A stretch of 9,597 nt of DNA, from NCBI GenBank assembly GCA_023134935.1, contig JAGLUD010000004.1, forward strand, positions 1 through 9,597. Direction: 5' to 3'. The notes beneath the pieces are model-generated. The model saw nothing but the letters and a program-made list of their open reading frames with translations, had not been told where the DNA came from and did no database searches. The stretch comes from Paracoccaceae bacterium (GTDB lineage Bacteria; Pseudomonadota; Alphaproteobacteria; Rhodobacterales; Rhodobacteraceae). Shown here piece after piece: positions 1-5,527 of the stretch. Each line of letters opens with the position of its first letter. Position 1 is the first letter of the stretch. A program made the position numbers and the translations under genes.

Positions 1-1019
1 ACGATGGGCGAGAACGAATGGCTCATCGCTTGCACCACATTGCGCCCTATGTTTCCTTTGCCCGCCGGACACAGCAAAAACCCGCTGCGTAAACCTGCCG
101 CCAAGTATCGCGATAGCGAAGAAACGTGCCAAGTGCGTTCAGGTGCGCAATCAAGGAAGCTGGGCGGACGTTCGTCAAAGAACTTGCCTTGGCCGTCATC
201 CTCGACGATCTCAATGTCAAAGCGCCGCGCTATTTCAGCGATCTCGCACTTTCGTTCGATAGGCATCACCTTGGTTGTAGGGTTCGTCACATTCGCTGCG
301 AGGTGCAGGATTTGTGGTCGATCGCGACGCACCACTTCCTCCAATGCTTTGGGGATAATACCAAGCTCGTCACAAGGCACGCCGACGATCCGTGCACGTG
401 CCAAGGCTGCGGCCTTACGGGTGCCGGGTAAGATAAGCGTATCCGTGGCAATAACGGGGGCGCTGCCGCGCAAGATGGCCAGAAACGCGGCGAGGGTCGC
501 GTTTTGCGAGCCACTGGTCAGAACTAGGTCGTCAGGACTGACACGCAAATGCTCCAAGTCCATCCATTGTAACATCGCACTGCGGGCTTCAAGCTCGTTA
601 TGTCCTGCATAGCGAACCATCGAATGCGACCCGCCAAAGGTTATCTGCTGTGTAAGTTCCTCGAATATCCCGTCCTGCCCAAAATCGGGTATCGCTGCAT
701 TGCGTAGATCGACGATATCCGGATCAACGTGGGTTTCGCCAAACACCGTCGTGCGACGCGCAGTATTGGGCGTCGGCATGCGGATGAATGTACCACGCCC
801 GACTTGGGCCTCCAGCAAGCCTTCCTCGATACCCAGTTGATAGGCCCGCGCTACGGTTCCCGGTGTGATTTTCAGCTGCCAAGCCATGTCACGGACAGGG
901 GGCAGGCGGTCCCCTTTGGCAATTGTACCATTATCTAGCGCTTCGCGTATCGCATCGAGCAACGCACGATACTTAGCGGTGCTTTTTTGCAACAGGTCTG
1001 GGTGCCAAATTGTATCCAT
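1..1019 (-). CDS. MocR/GntR-family regulator with aminotransferase-like domain, partial (C-terminus beyond left edge)
   Basis: The first 339 residues are visible, starting at the ATG at 1019. Residues ~12-80 form a GntR-type winged helix (RLPPVRDMAWQLKITPGTV, then a wing ending GRGTFI). From ~100 on is a fold-type I aminotransferase-like domain, with SGSQNA near 169-174, NPT at 246-248 and EDD at 273-275. In MocR regulators such as GabR this domain binds PLP through a lysine Schiff base and controls DNA binding. Two key positions differ here: the segment SSLSRYLAAGLRSGFLL (300-316) matches the usual S-x-S-K motif but has Arg304 (codon at 108-110) in place of Lys, and the Tyr expected after EDD is Gly276. 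Asp274 and Asn246 are kept. The gene is divergent from a DUF1127 gene, as in E. coli yjiR-yjiS, and repeats near its start suggest autoregulation. The family call is secure; the effector is unknown, and covalent PLP binding is doubtful. Confidence 0.9.
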   Translation of the reverse strand, partial: MDTIWHPDLLQKSTAKYRALLDAIREALDNGTIAKGDRLPPVRDMAWQLKITPGTVARAYQLGIEEGLLEAQVGRGTFIRMPTPNTARRTTVFGETHVDPDIVDLRNAAIPDFGQDGIFEELTQQITFGGSHSMVRYAGHNELEARSAMLQWMDLEHLRVSPDDLVLTSGSQNATLAAFLAILRGSAPVIATDTLILPGTRKAAALARARIVGVPCDELGIIPKALEEVVRRDRPQILHLAANVTNPTTKVMPIERKCEIAEIARRFDIEIVEDDGQGKFFDERPPSFLDCAPERTWHVSSLSRYLAAGLRSGFLLCPAGKGNIGRNVVQAMSHSFSPI

Positions 1020-1108
1020 TACAATGTTTCCATAGATTTGCCGTGATTCGAATTGTATCAGGCCTGTGTTAGTACAAATGACACAAACTTAAAATTGTAT
1101 CAATACAA
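1008..1108. promoter_or_regulatory. Phased AATTGTATC repeats between the MocR and DUF1127 genes (candidate MocR operator)
   Basis: AATTGTATC occurs at 1008-1016, 1051-1059 and 1093-1101; the last two share the full decamer AATTGTATCA. Start-to-start distances are 43 and 42 bp, about four helical turns, so the copies lie on one DNA face. The third copy extends into the palindrome TTGTATCAATACAA (1095-1108), and a degenerate inverted copy (TTTGTACTAA on the minus strand) lies near 1069-1078. On the minus strand each full repeat contains TACAAT, which resembles a -10 box. MocR regulators are known to bind spaced direct repeats in divergent promoters, so the regulator at 1-1019 is the obvious candidate ligand. 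I could not assign a convincing -35/-10 pair in either direction. Confidence 0.5.
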
Positions 1109-1125
1109 AACCAAGGAGCGCGAAC

Positions 1126-1368
1126 ATGATTATCGCAATACCACGCCATGTCGCGCAGAGCGCAGATTTATCTGCTCGTGCGCGTATTCCTGCTATCTCA
1201 CAGTTTCTTGTGGCAGCAGCATTGGCCCTCGCACGGCTGGAAGAACGGCTTGAACTTGGCACAAGGTCGATTGACCTGAGTGACCATCTTGGCAAAGACG
1301 TCGGAATGGACCGTCTTCGCCAACGCCCCGAGTATCACGCCCACTCCGGCCCATTTTCCCACCTCTAA
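1126..1368 (+). CDS. DUF1127 (YjiS-like) small protein
   Basis: An 80-residue protein with a strong ribosome-binding site, AAGGAG at 1113-1118, seven bases before the ATG. The C-terminal part (LSDHLGKDVGMDRL, then E...GPF) follows the DUF1127 pattern: a basic or helical stretch, L-x-D-x-x-L-x-D-[IV]-G-[LM], and an acidic residue before a terminal PF. The N-terminal half is variable, as is usual in the family. Short DUF1127 proteins in Alphaproteobacteria have been linked to RNA binding and to stress or phosphate and carbon metabolism; which applies here cannot be read from sequence. It is poorer in Arg than many members and ends PFSHL rather than PFWR. It is divergent from the MocR gene across a repeat-containing promoter, and a terminator begins seven bases after its stop, so it is probably monocistronic. 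Confidence 0.7.
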   Translation: MIIAIPRHVAQSADLSARARIPAISQFLVAAALALARLEERLELGTRSIDLSDHLGKDVGMDRLRQRPEYHAHSGPFSHL

Positions 1369-1369
1369 T

Positions 1370-1425
1370 CGATAGCCCGTGTTGTGTTTCCGAAGACGAC
1401 ACGGGTTTTCCTATCGGAAACACAA
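1370..1425 (+). terminator. Terminator after the DUF1127 gene, with an overlapping alternative hairpin
   Basis: CCCGTGTTGT (1376-1385) pairs with ACGACACGGG (1396-1405), ten pairs including one G-U, and is followed at once by TTTT (1406-1409), an intrinsic terminator. Outside it CGATAG (1370-1375) can pair with CTATCG (1411-1416). A second perfect inverted repeat, TTGTGTTTCCGA (1382-1393) with TCGGAAACACAA (1414-1425), uses some of the same bases and cannot form together with the terminator stem. Confidence 0.65.
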
Positions 1426-1448
1426 ACGACACCCTTATGCCTAAATGC

Positions 1449-1566
1449 GACATTTAATGTCTTGCAACGTGCCATACGAATCCCGTAACAGGTCCGTGGG
1501 CAGGTCGTCGGAATAAGGACGAGCGATGGCAGGCTCAGCAATATCGTCCTGATGTAGGAGCCATCC
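1449..1566 (+). promoter_or_regulatory. serC leader: structured 5' region, candidate alphaproteobacterial serC RNA motif
   Basis: A conserved serC leader RNA upstream of serC-serA operons has been described in Alphaproteobacteria; I cannot align this sequence to that consensus from memory, so membership is inferred from position. Seen directly: the palindrome GACATTTAATGTC (1449-1461); a hairpin of AGGACGA (1516-1522) with TCGTCCT (1544-1550); and an alternative stem of TCGTC (1505-1509) with the same GACGA (1518-1522). GATGGC (1525-1530) in the hairpin loop can pair with GCCATC (1560-1565), between the Shine-Dalgarno AGGAG (1556-1560) and the serC ATG (1567). That would be an H-type pseudoknot covering the ribosome-binding site. 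The gene's promoter is not obvious by eye. Confidence 0.45.
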
Positions 1567-2733
1567 ATGAGCCTCCCTTTACCGCCGCAGGTGTTACCTG
1601 CGCGTCCCGAATTCTCATCTGGTCCATGTCCAAAACGCCCCGGTTGGTCTGCTGAAGCAGTCGCCGCGAAAGCGTTTCTTGGCCGCTCGCATCGCGCAGC
1701 GGAACCTAAAGCCCAGATCAAATCCGTAATTGACCGCATGGCGGCATTGCTGAATGTCCCCGAAGGATACCGCGTCGGTATTGTTCCAGCGTCCGATACT
1801 GGTGCTGTTGAAATGGCACTTTGGTCGCTGCTGGGTGCGCGGCCTGTTGATGTGCTGGTCTGGGAAAGCTTCGGCGCTGGCTGGGCTGGTGATATCAAAA
1901 ATCAGTTGAAGCTGGATGATGTAAACGTGCTTAAGGCCGAGTATGGCGAATTGCCGGACTTAACGGCCGTACGCAAGAACGCTGACGTGGTGTTCACTTG
2001 GAACGGTACAACTTCGGGCGCACGCGTTCCGAATGCTGACTGGATTGCTGACGACCGCGAAGGTCTGACGATCTGTGATGCTACTTCGGCGGCATTCGCA
2101 CAGGATCTGGATTGGAACAAACTCGATGTGACCACGTTCAGCTGGCAAAAAGCGATGGGCGGAGAGGGTGCTCACGGCGTTATCGTTCTTTCCCCTCGTG
2201 CTGTTGACCGGCTCGAGACTTTCACACCCGACCGTCCATTGCCGAAAATTTTCCGCATGACCAAAGGTGGCAAACTGATTGAGGGTATCTTTACGGGTGC
2301 AACGATCAACACGCCGTCGATGCTAGCCGTGGCTGACGCCGATGATGCGCTGGAATGGATGGAGGGGCTTGGTGGTCTAACCGCAACCCGCGCCCGTGCC
2401 GATGCGAATTTCAACGCGTTGCAGTCTTGGGTGGATCAAACTGATTGGGTTGCGAACCTTGTAGCGGAACCTGCTGCACGCTCAAACACATCTGTTTGCT
2501 TGAAGATCGTCGATCCGGTCGTGGCTGCATTGGATGACGCTGCGCAGCGGTCCTTCACCAAAGCGATGGTGAAATTGCTGGAAACCGAAGCTGCTGCCTA
2601 TGACATCAACGGATACCGCGATGCTCCTGCGGGCTTGCGTATCTGGTGTGGTGCAACGGTTGATACGGCTGACGTACAGGCGATGACCCCATGGCTCGAC
2701 TGGGCTTTTGAAGCCGCCAAAGCTGAACTCTAG
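1567..2733 (+). CDS. serC: Phosphoserine aminotransferase
   Basis: 388 residues. It converts 3-phosphohydroxypyruvate and glutamate to O-phosphoserine and 2-oxoglutarate, the second step of serine synthesis, in the cytoplasm with PLP. The sequence is of the alphaproteobacterial/archaeal SerC branch: it opens with a Pro-rich [18 protein letters not shown] segment, has FLGRSHRA near 37-44, the PLP-phosphate loop PASDTGA near 74-80, Asp171 in CDATSA (pyridine nitrogen ligand), and the Schiff-base lysine K195 in [14 protein letters not shown]. The C-terminal substrate segment contains GLRIWCG. The ATG at 1567 has AGGAG six bases upstream. It is followed 64 bp later by serA, almost certainly co-transcribed. 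Length and motifs are complete; nothing suggests decay. Confidence 0.96.
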   Translation: MSLPLPPQVLPARPEFSSGPCPKRPGWSAEAVAAKAFLGRSHRAAEPKAQIKSVIDRMAALLNVPEGYRVGIVPASDTGAVEMALWSLLGARPVDVLVWESFGAGWAGDIKNQLKLDDVNVLKAEYGELPDLTAVRKNADVVFTWNGTTSGARVPNADWIADDREGLTICDATSAAFAQDLDWNKLDVTTFSWQKAMGGEGAHGVIVLSPRAVDRLETFTPDRPLPKIFRMTKGGKLIEGIFTGATINTPSMLAVADADDALEWMEGLGGLTATRARADANFNALQSWVDQTDWVANLVAEPAARSNTSVCLKIVDPVVAALDDAAQRSFTKAMVKLLETEAAAYDINGYRDAPAGLRIWCGATVDTADVQAMTPWLDWAFEAAKAEL

Positions 2734-2741
2734 AAACAATT

Positions 2742-2764
2742 GCGCCGCGCGAAATGTGCGGCGC
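2742..2764 (+). other. Intercistronic hairpin between serC and serA
   Basis: GCGCCGCGC (2742-2750) and GTGCGGCGC (2756-2764) form a nine-pair stem (one G-U) with a GAAAT loop. No T run follows, so it is unlikely to be a strong intrinsic terminator. It may slow decay of the upstream message or attenuate partly. The AATTGCGCCGC start and GAAAT loop sequence recur in the hairpin after serA. Confidence 0.6.
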
Positions 2765-2797
2765 CTCCTCAATTCTTCAAGATAGGATGCATTTCAA

Positions 2798-4390
2798 ATG
2801 CCCAAAGTTCTTATATCCGACAAACTGTCGACCGCTGCCGTTCAGATTTTCAAAGACAACGGTGTGGAAGTCGATTTCATGCCCGACCTTGGCAAAGACC
2901 CTGCGAAACTGGCCGAGATTATTGGCAACTACGATGGCCTCGCTATTCGCTCTGCGACCAAAGCTACTGCTGAGCTTATCGAAAAAGCCGATAACCTGAA
3001 GGTCATTGGTCGTGCCGGTATCGGTGTTGATAACGTCGATCTTGCCGCCGCTTCTGCTAAGGGCGTGGTTGTTATGAACACGCCGTTTGGCAACTCGATC
3101 ACTACTGCCGAGCATGCGATTGCAATGATGTTTGCTGTTGCCCGCCAAATCCCGGCAGCTGATGCATCTACGCAGGCTGGCAAGTGGGAGAAGTCGAAGT
3201 TTATGGGCTCCGAGATCACCGGCAAAACGCTGGGTCTGATCGGTTCAGGCAACATCGGTTCGGTTGTTGCAAGCCGTGCAATTGGCTTGAAGATGAAAGT
3301 AATCGCGTTTGACCCGTTCCTGTCGCATGAACGTGCCGAGAAGTTGGGCGTGGTCAAGGTTGAAACTATCGAAGACCTTCTTGGCCGTGCTGATTTTATC
3401 ACACTTCACCTGCCAAAGACCGACAAAACCGCCAACCTTCTGTCCGCTGAACGTATCGCCAAGATCAAGAAGGGTGCGTATTTGATTAACTGTGCCCGTG
3501 GTGGCTTGGTTGACGAAGACGCAGTGGCCGAGGCGTTGAAATCCGGTCAGTTAGCTGGTGCAGCGTTTGATGTTTATGCTGACGAGCCTGCCAAAGATAA
3601 CGTGCTTTTCGGGCTGCCAAACGTTGTTTGCACCCCGCATCTTGGCGCCGCAACCAATGAGGCACAGGAGAATGTCGCGTTGCACGTAGCGGAACAAATG
3701 TCCGACTATCTGGTAAACGGTGCAATCTCGAATGCCATCAACGCACCAAGCGTGACTGCGGAGGAAGCACCGGTTCTGAAACCATGGATCGAACTGGCAG
3801 AGATGCTCGGCGGGTTTGCTGGACAGGTTACTGAATCCCCGATCACAGAAATCGAAATCGAGTTTGTTGGTACAGTTGGCGAGCTGAACCTTAAGCCGCT
3901 GGTGTCGACGCTAACTGCAAGCCTGCTGATCCCGCTTGTAGGCGAAGGTGGCGTGAACATGGTATCTGCCCCGATCGTAGCCCGCGAGCGTGGTGTGAAA
4001 ATCACCGAGGTCCGTAAGGATGCACAGGGTGCTTTCGGGTCGTACATGCGTCTGACTGTTACGACTGAACAGCAGGTTCGCTCCGTTGCTGGAACGATTT
4101 ATTCGGATGGTCGCCCGCGGTTCATCCAGATCAAGGGTATTAACCTTGAGGCCGAACCGCAGTCTTACATGCTCTATACGACCAACTCGGATATTCCGGG
4201 CTACATCGGTGCGCTTGGTACGACTTTGGGTGCGCTTGGTGTGAACATCGCGACCTTTGCGTTGGGTCGCGAGACCAAAGACGGCGAGGCGATTGCACTT
4301 GTCGGCGTCGATGCGAAAATCGACGATGAAACACTGGCGACGATTGCAAGATTGCCGCAGGTTACGCAGGCTAAAGCGCTCGCGTTTTAA
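2798..4390 (+). CDS. serA: D-3-phosphoglycerate dehydrogenase, long form with ACT domain
   Basis: 530 residues, the usual length of the long form. It oxidises 3-phosphoglycerate to 3-phosphohydroxypyruvate with NAD+, the first step of serine synthesis, in the cytoplasm. Residues 1-~100 and ~285-315 build the substrate domain; ~100-285 the nucleotide domain with GSGNIG at 149-154. The catalytic set is Arg234 (NCARGGLVDE), Glu263 (YADEPA) and His281 (TPHLGAAT). Residues ~320-450 form the intervening allosteric substrate-binding domain (TVGELNLKPL...GEGGVNMVSAP), and from ~455 a C-terminal ACT domain (DIPGYIGALGTTLGALGVNIATF), the part that senses serine in regulated homologues. The start is MPKVLISD, with AGGA about ten bases upstream. 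It lies downstream of serC in the same operon and ends just before a strong hairpin. Confidence 0.97.
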   Translation: MPKVLISDKLSTAAVQIFKDNGVEVDFMPDLGKDPAKLAEIIGNYDGLAIRSATKATAELIEKADNLKVIGRAGIGVDNVDLAAASAKGVVVMNTPFGNSITTAEHAIAMMFAVARQIPAADASTQAGKWEKSKFMGSEITGKTLGLIGSGNIGSVVASRAIGLKMKVIAFDPFLSHERAEKLGVVKVETIEDLLGRADFITLHLPKTDKTANLLSAERIAKIKKGAYLINCARGGLVDEDAVAEALKSGQLAGAAFDVYADEPAKDNVLFGLPNVVCTPHLGAATNEAQENVALHVAEQMSDYLVNGAISNAINAPSVTAEEAPVLKPWIELAEMLGGFAGQVTESPITEIEIEFVGTVGELNLKPLVSTLTASLLIPLVGEGGVNMVSAPIVARERGVKITEVRKDAQGAFGSYMRLTVTTEQQVRSVAGTIYSDGRPRFIQIKGINLEAEPQSYMLYTTNSDIPGYIGALGTTLGALGVNIATFALGRETKDGEAIALVGVDAKIDDETLATIARLPQVTQAKALAF

Positions 4391-4395
4391 AAGAA

Positions 4396-4426
4396 ATTGC
4401 GCCGCCTGAAATTCGGGCGGCGCAAT
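4396..4426. terminator. Bidirectional terminator between convergent serA and outer-membrane protein gene
   Basis: ATTGCGCCGCC (4396-4406) pairs perfectly with GGCGGCGCAAT (4416-4426), 11 pairs around a nine-base loop, five bases after the serA stop. On the minus strand the stem is followed by TTTCTTTT, giving a clear intrinsic terminator for the gene ending at 4435. On the plus strand the trailer is only TACGTTATATT, a weaker but plausible end for serC-serA. Confidence 0.75.
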
Positions 4427-4434
4427 ACGTTATA

Positions 4435-5007
4435 TTAGAAGCTGAAACCGACGCGAACTTGTGTTGACTGGATCGAATATTCCACCGATCCGGGGACAAG
4501 GATGTTCAGAGGCAGCCCACCTACTTCACGCGCAAGGTATTCAACGCCGATGAAGATGTTGTCAGTTACTGCATATTCGATGCCTGCGCCGTAGTTAACT
4601 CCGGCGAAGTCTATGTCTGTGGTTACACCTACATAATGCCCTATTGATCCGCCCGCGACCCCGTAAACCAACGCGTCACCGAGGGGGAGCCCCAAACGGG
4701 CTTTTGCATCAATGATTGTTTCTACATGAGCGGTTGCATGCGTTACCAAGTGTAGGTCGCCGGTTGCAAAGGCGATTTCCCCACCGAAAACCATTGAGCC
4801 TGTGTCGACATTATAACCTGCAAATCCACCGAATAGGTCACCTTTGAGGTCGTAAACACCCGTAGAGGCGCCAAGTGCGTCGTACGCCCGTAGTTCGCCA
4901 GCCTCGATGTTGTAGGACGCGCCGGCATAGGTGCCACCCCAATCGGCTGCAAAAGCTGTGCTCGCCGCAATTGTGGAGGCGAGAATCGTTGATGTTATTA
5001 TTTTCAT
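4435..5007 (-). CDS. Outer-membrane beta-barrel protein (Omp25/31-like)
   Basis: 190 residues. A Sec signal peptide (residues 1-20, cleavage probably AFA|ADW) is followed by alternating hydrophobic strands rich in Gly and aromatic residues: WGGTYAGASYNI, FGGFAGYNVD, FGGEIAFATGD, GAGIEYAVTDNIFIGVEYLAREV. The chain ends VRVGFSF, with the C-terminal Phe typical of proteins assembled by the BAM complex. The size fits an eight-stranded barrel of the Omp25/31/OmpW-like class; a specific role cannot be read. The minus-strand start has AGGAA (5015-5019 complement) eight bases upstream and a good sigma-70 promoter 50-80 bp upstream. It is convergent with serA, sharing a terminator, and divergent from the CDGSH protein gene. 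Confidence 0.82.
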   Translation of the reverse strand: MKIITSTILASTIAASTAFAADWGGTYAGASYNIEAGELRAYDALGASTGVYDLKGDLFGGFAGYNVDTGSMVFGGEIAFATGDLHLVTHATAHVETIIDAKARLGLPLGDALVYGVAGGSIGHYVGVTTDIDFAGVNYGAGIEYAVTDNIFIGVEYLAREVGGLPLNILVPGSVEYSIQSTQVRVGFSF

Positions 5008-5057
5008 TATGGCGTTCCTGATATTGGTACATTTTAAATAAATTCGTTAACCAGTTG

Positions 5058-5087
5058 ATAATATTCCGGCAAATACGAGGCAGTCAA
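5058..5087 (-). promoter_or_regulatory. Sigma-70-type promoter for the outer-membrane protein gene
   Basis: On the minus strand TTGACT (complement of 5082-5087) and TATTAT (complement of 5058-5063) match the -35 and -10 consensus at five of six positions each, with an 18-bp spacer. This predicts a start near 5050 and a leader of about 45 bases. Confidence 0.6.
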
Positions 5088-5150
5088 CCGCGAGTTTTCT
5101 CAAATTGGCAAACACTTCTCTCTGTGGTCGATTGGCAACATTAACCGCGA
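5084..5150. repeat. Paired short direct repeats in the divergent omp/CDGSH promoter region
   Basis: TCAACCGCGA (5084-5093) recurs as TTAACCGCGA (5141-5150), one mismatch, 57 bp apart. Between them ATTGGCAA occurs at 5104-5111 and 5131-5138, 27 bp apart. The first TCAACCGCGA copy overlaps the -35 box of the minus-strand promoter. These may be regulator sites; no known operator is matched. The rest of the 5008-5217 gap holds no gene. Confidence 0.35.
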
Positions 5151-5155
5151 CGTCG

Positions 5156-5183
5156 TTGTCTGTTGTGCTAGCAACGATAAAAC
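5156..5183 (+). promoter_or_regulatory. Weak candidate promoter for the CDGSH protein gene
   Basis: TTGTCT (5156-5161) and TAAAAC (5178-5183) each match four of six consensus positions with a 16-bp spacer. Within the spacer GTTG...CAAC flanks TGCTAG, a short palindrome. This is only a by-eye guess. Confidence 0.25.
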
Positions 5184-5217
5184 GCGAGGGTCAACGTTCG
5201 ACAAAAAGGGGAATACT

Positions 5218-5463
5218 ATGACTGACGTTCCAATCATTGCACAAAAGGGTCCGTATCCGGTCGAAGTGACTGAGGGAAAAAACTATTTCTGGTGTGCGTG
5301 TGGGCGCTCAAAGAACCAACCGTTTTGCGACAGTTCGCACAAAGGCACAGGGATCTCGCCGGTGAAATATACGGCCACGAAGACTGGAAAAGTATTTTTC
5401 TGTGGCTGCAAGCAGTCGTCAAAGATGCCACTTTGCGACGGAACGCATAACAAACTCGATTGA
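5218..5463 (+). CDS. CDGSH iron-sulfur domain protein, two-motif type
   Basis: 81 residues with two complete CDGSH-type metal motifs in tandem, each C-x-C...C-D-x-x-H: C26, C28, C37, H41 ([16 protein letters not shown]) and C62, C64, C73, H77 ([16 protein letters not shown]). Each three-Cys-one-His set in this family binds a redox-active [2Fe-2S] cluster, so the protein should carry two clusters on one chain, like the MiNT/CISD3 class. No signal peptide or membrane segment is present, so it is cytoplasmic. The first motif reads CDSSH, with Ser for the usual Gly. AAGGGG lies a few bases upstream of the ATG. The gene is 64 bp upstream of purA and on the same strand, so read-through is possible. 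Its electron-transfer partner is unknown. Confidence 0.9.
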   Translation: MTDVPIIAQKGPYPVEVTEGKNYFWCACGRSKNQPFCDSSHKGTGISPVKYTATKTGKVFFCGCKQSSKMPLCDGTHNKLD

Positions 5464-5527
5464 TGCTTTCGTTCGCGGGTTTCACGCTGTATACCCTGCC
5501 GGTAACTTCCTAACCGAGAGGCATGAA

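Noticed and set aside
4..612. 202-codon plus-strand open frame
   Set aside because: It is antisense to the MocR gene, whose translation shows a clear winged helix and aminotransferase-like motifs; the plus-strand product is Ser/Arg-rich with no family resemblance.
1365..1898. 177-codon minus-strand open frame over the serC leader and serC start
   Set aside because: It lies across the terminator, the leader and the strongly conserved serC N-terminus, has low-complexity composition and no recognisable domain.
5034..5050. Possible CtrA site, TTAA...TTAA upstream of the omp gene
   Set aside because: The spacer is nine bases, not the seven required for the CtrA consensus.
5066..5090. Possible IscR or iron-responsive operator near the omp -35 box
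   Set aside because: Only the GTTGACT-like left part looks similar; the other half of the known operators is missing, so no regulator is named.
5402..5527. 42-codon N-terminal extension of PurA
   Set aside because: It overlaps the CDGSH gene, has no family support, and the ATG at 5528 gives the conserved PurA N-terminus with a ribosome-binding site.
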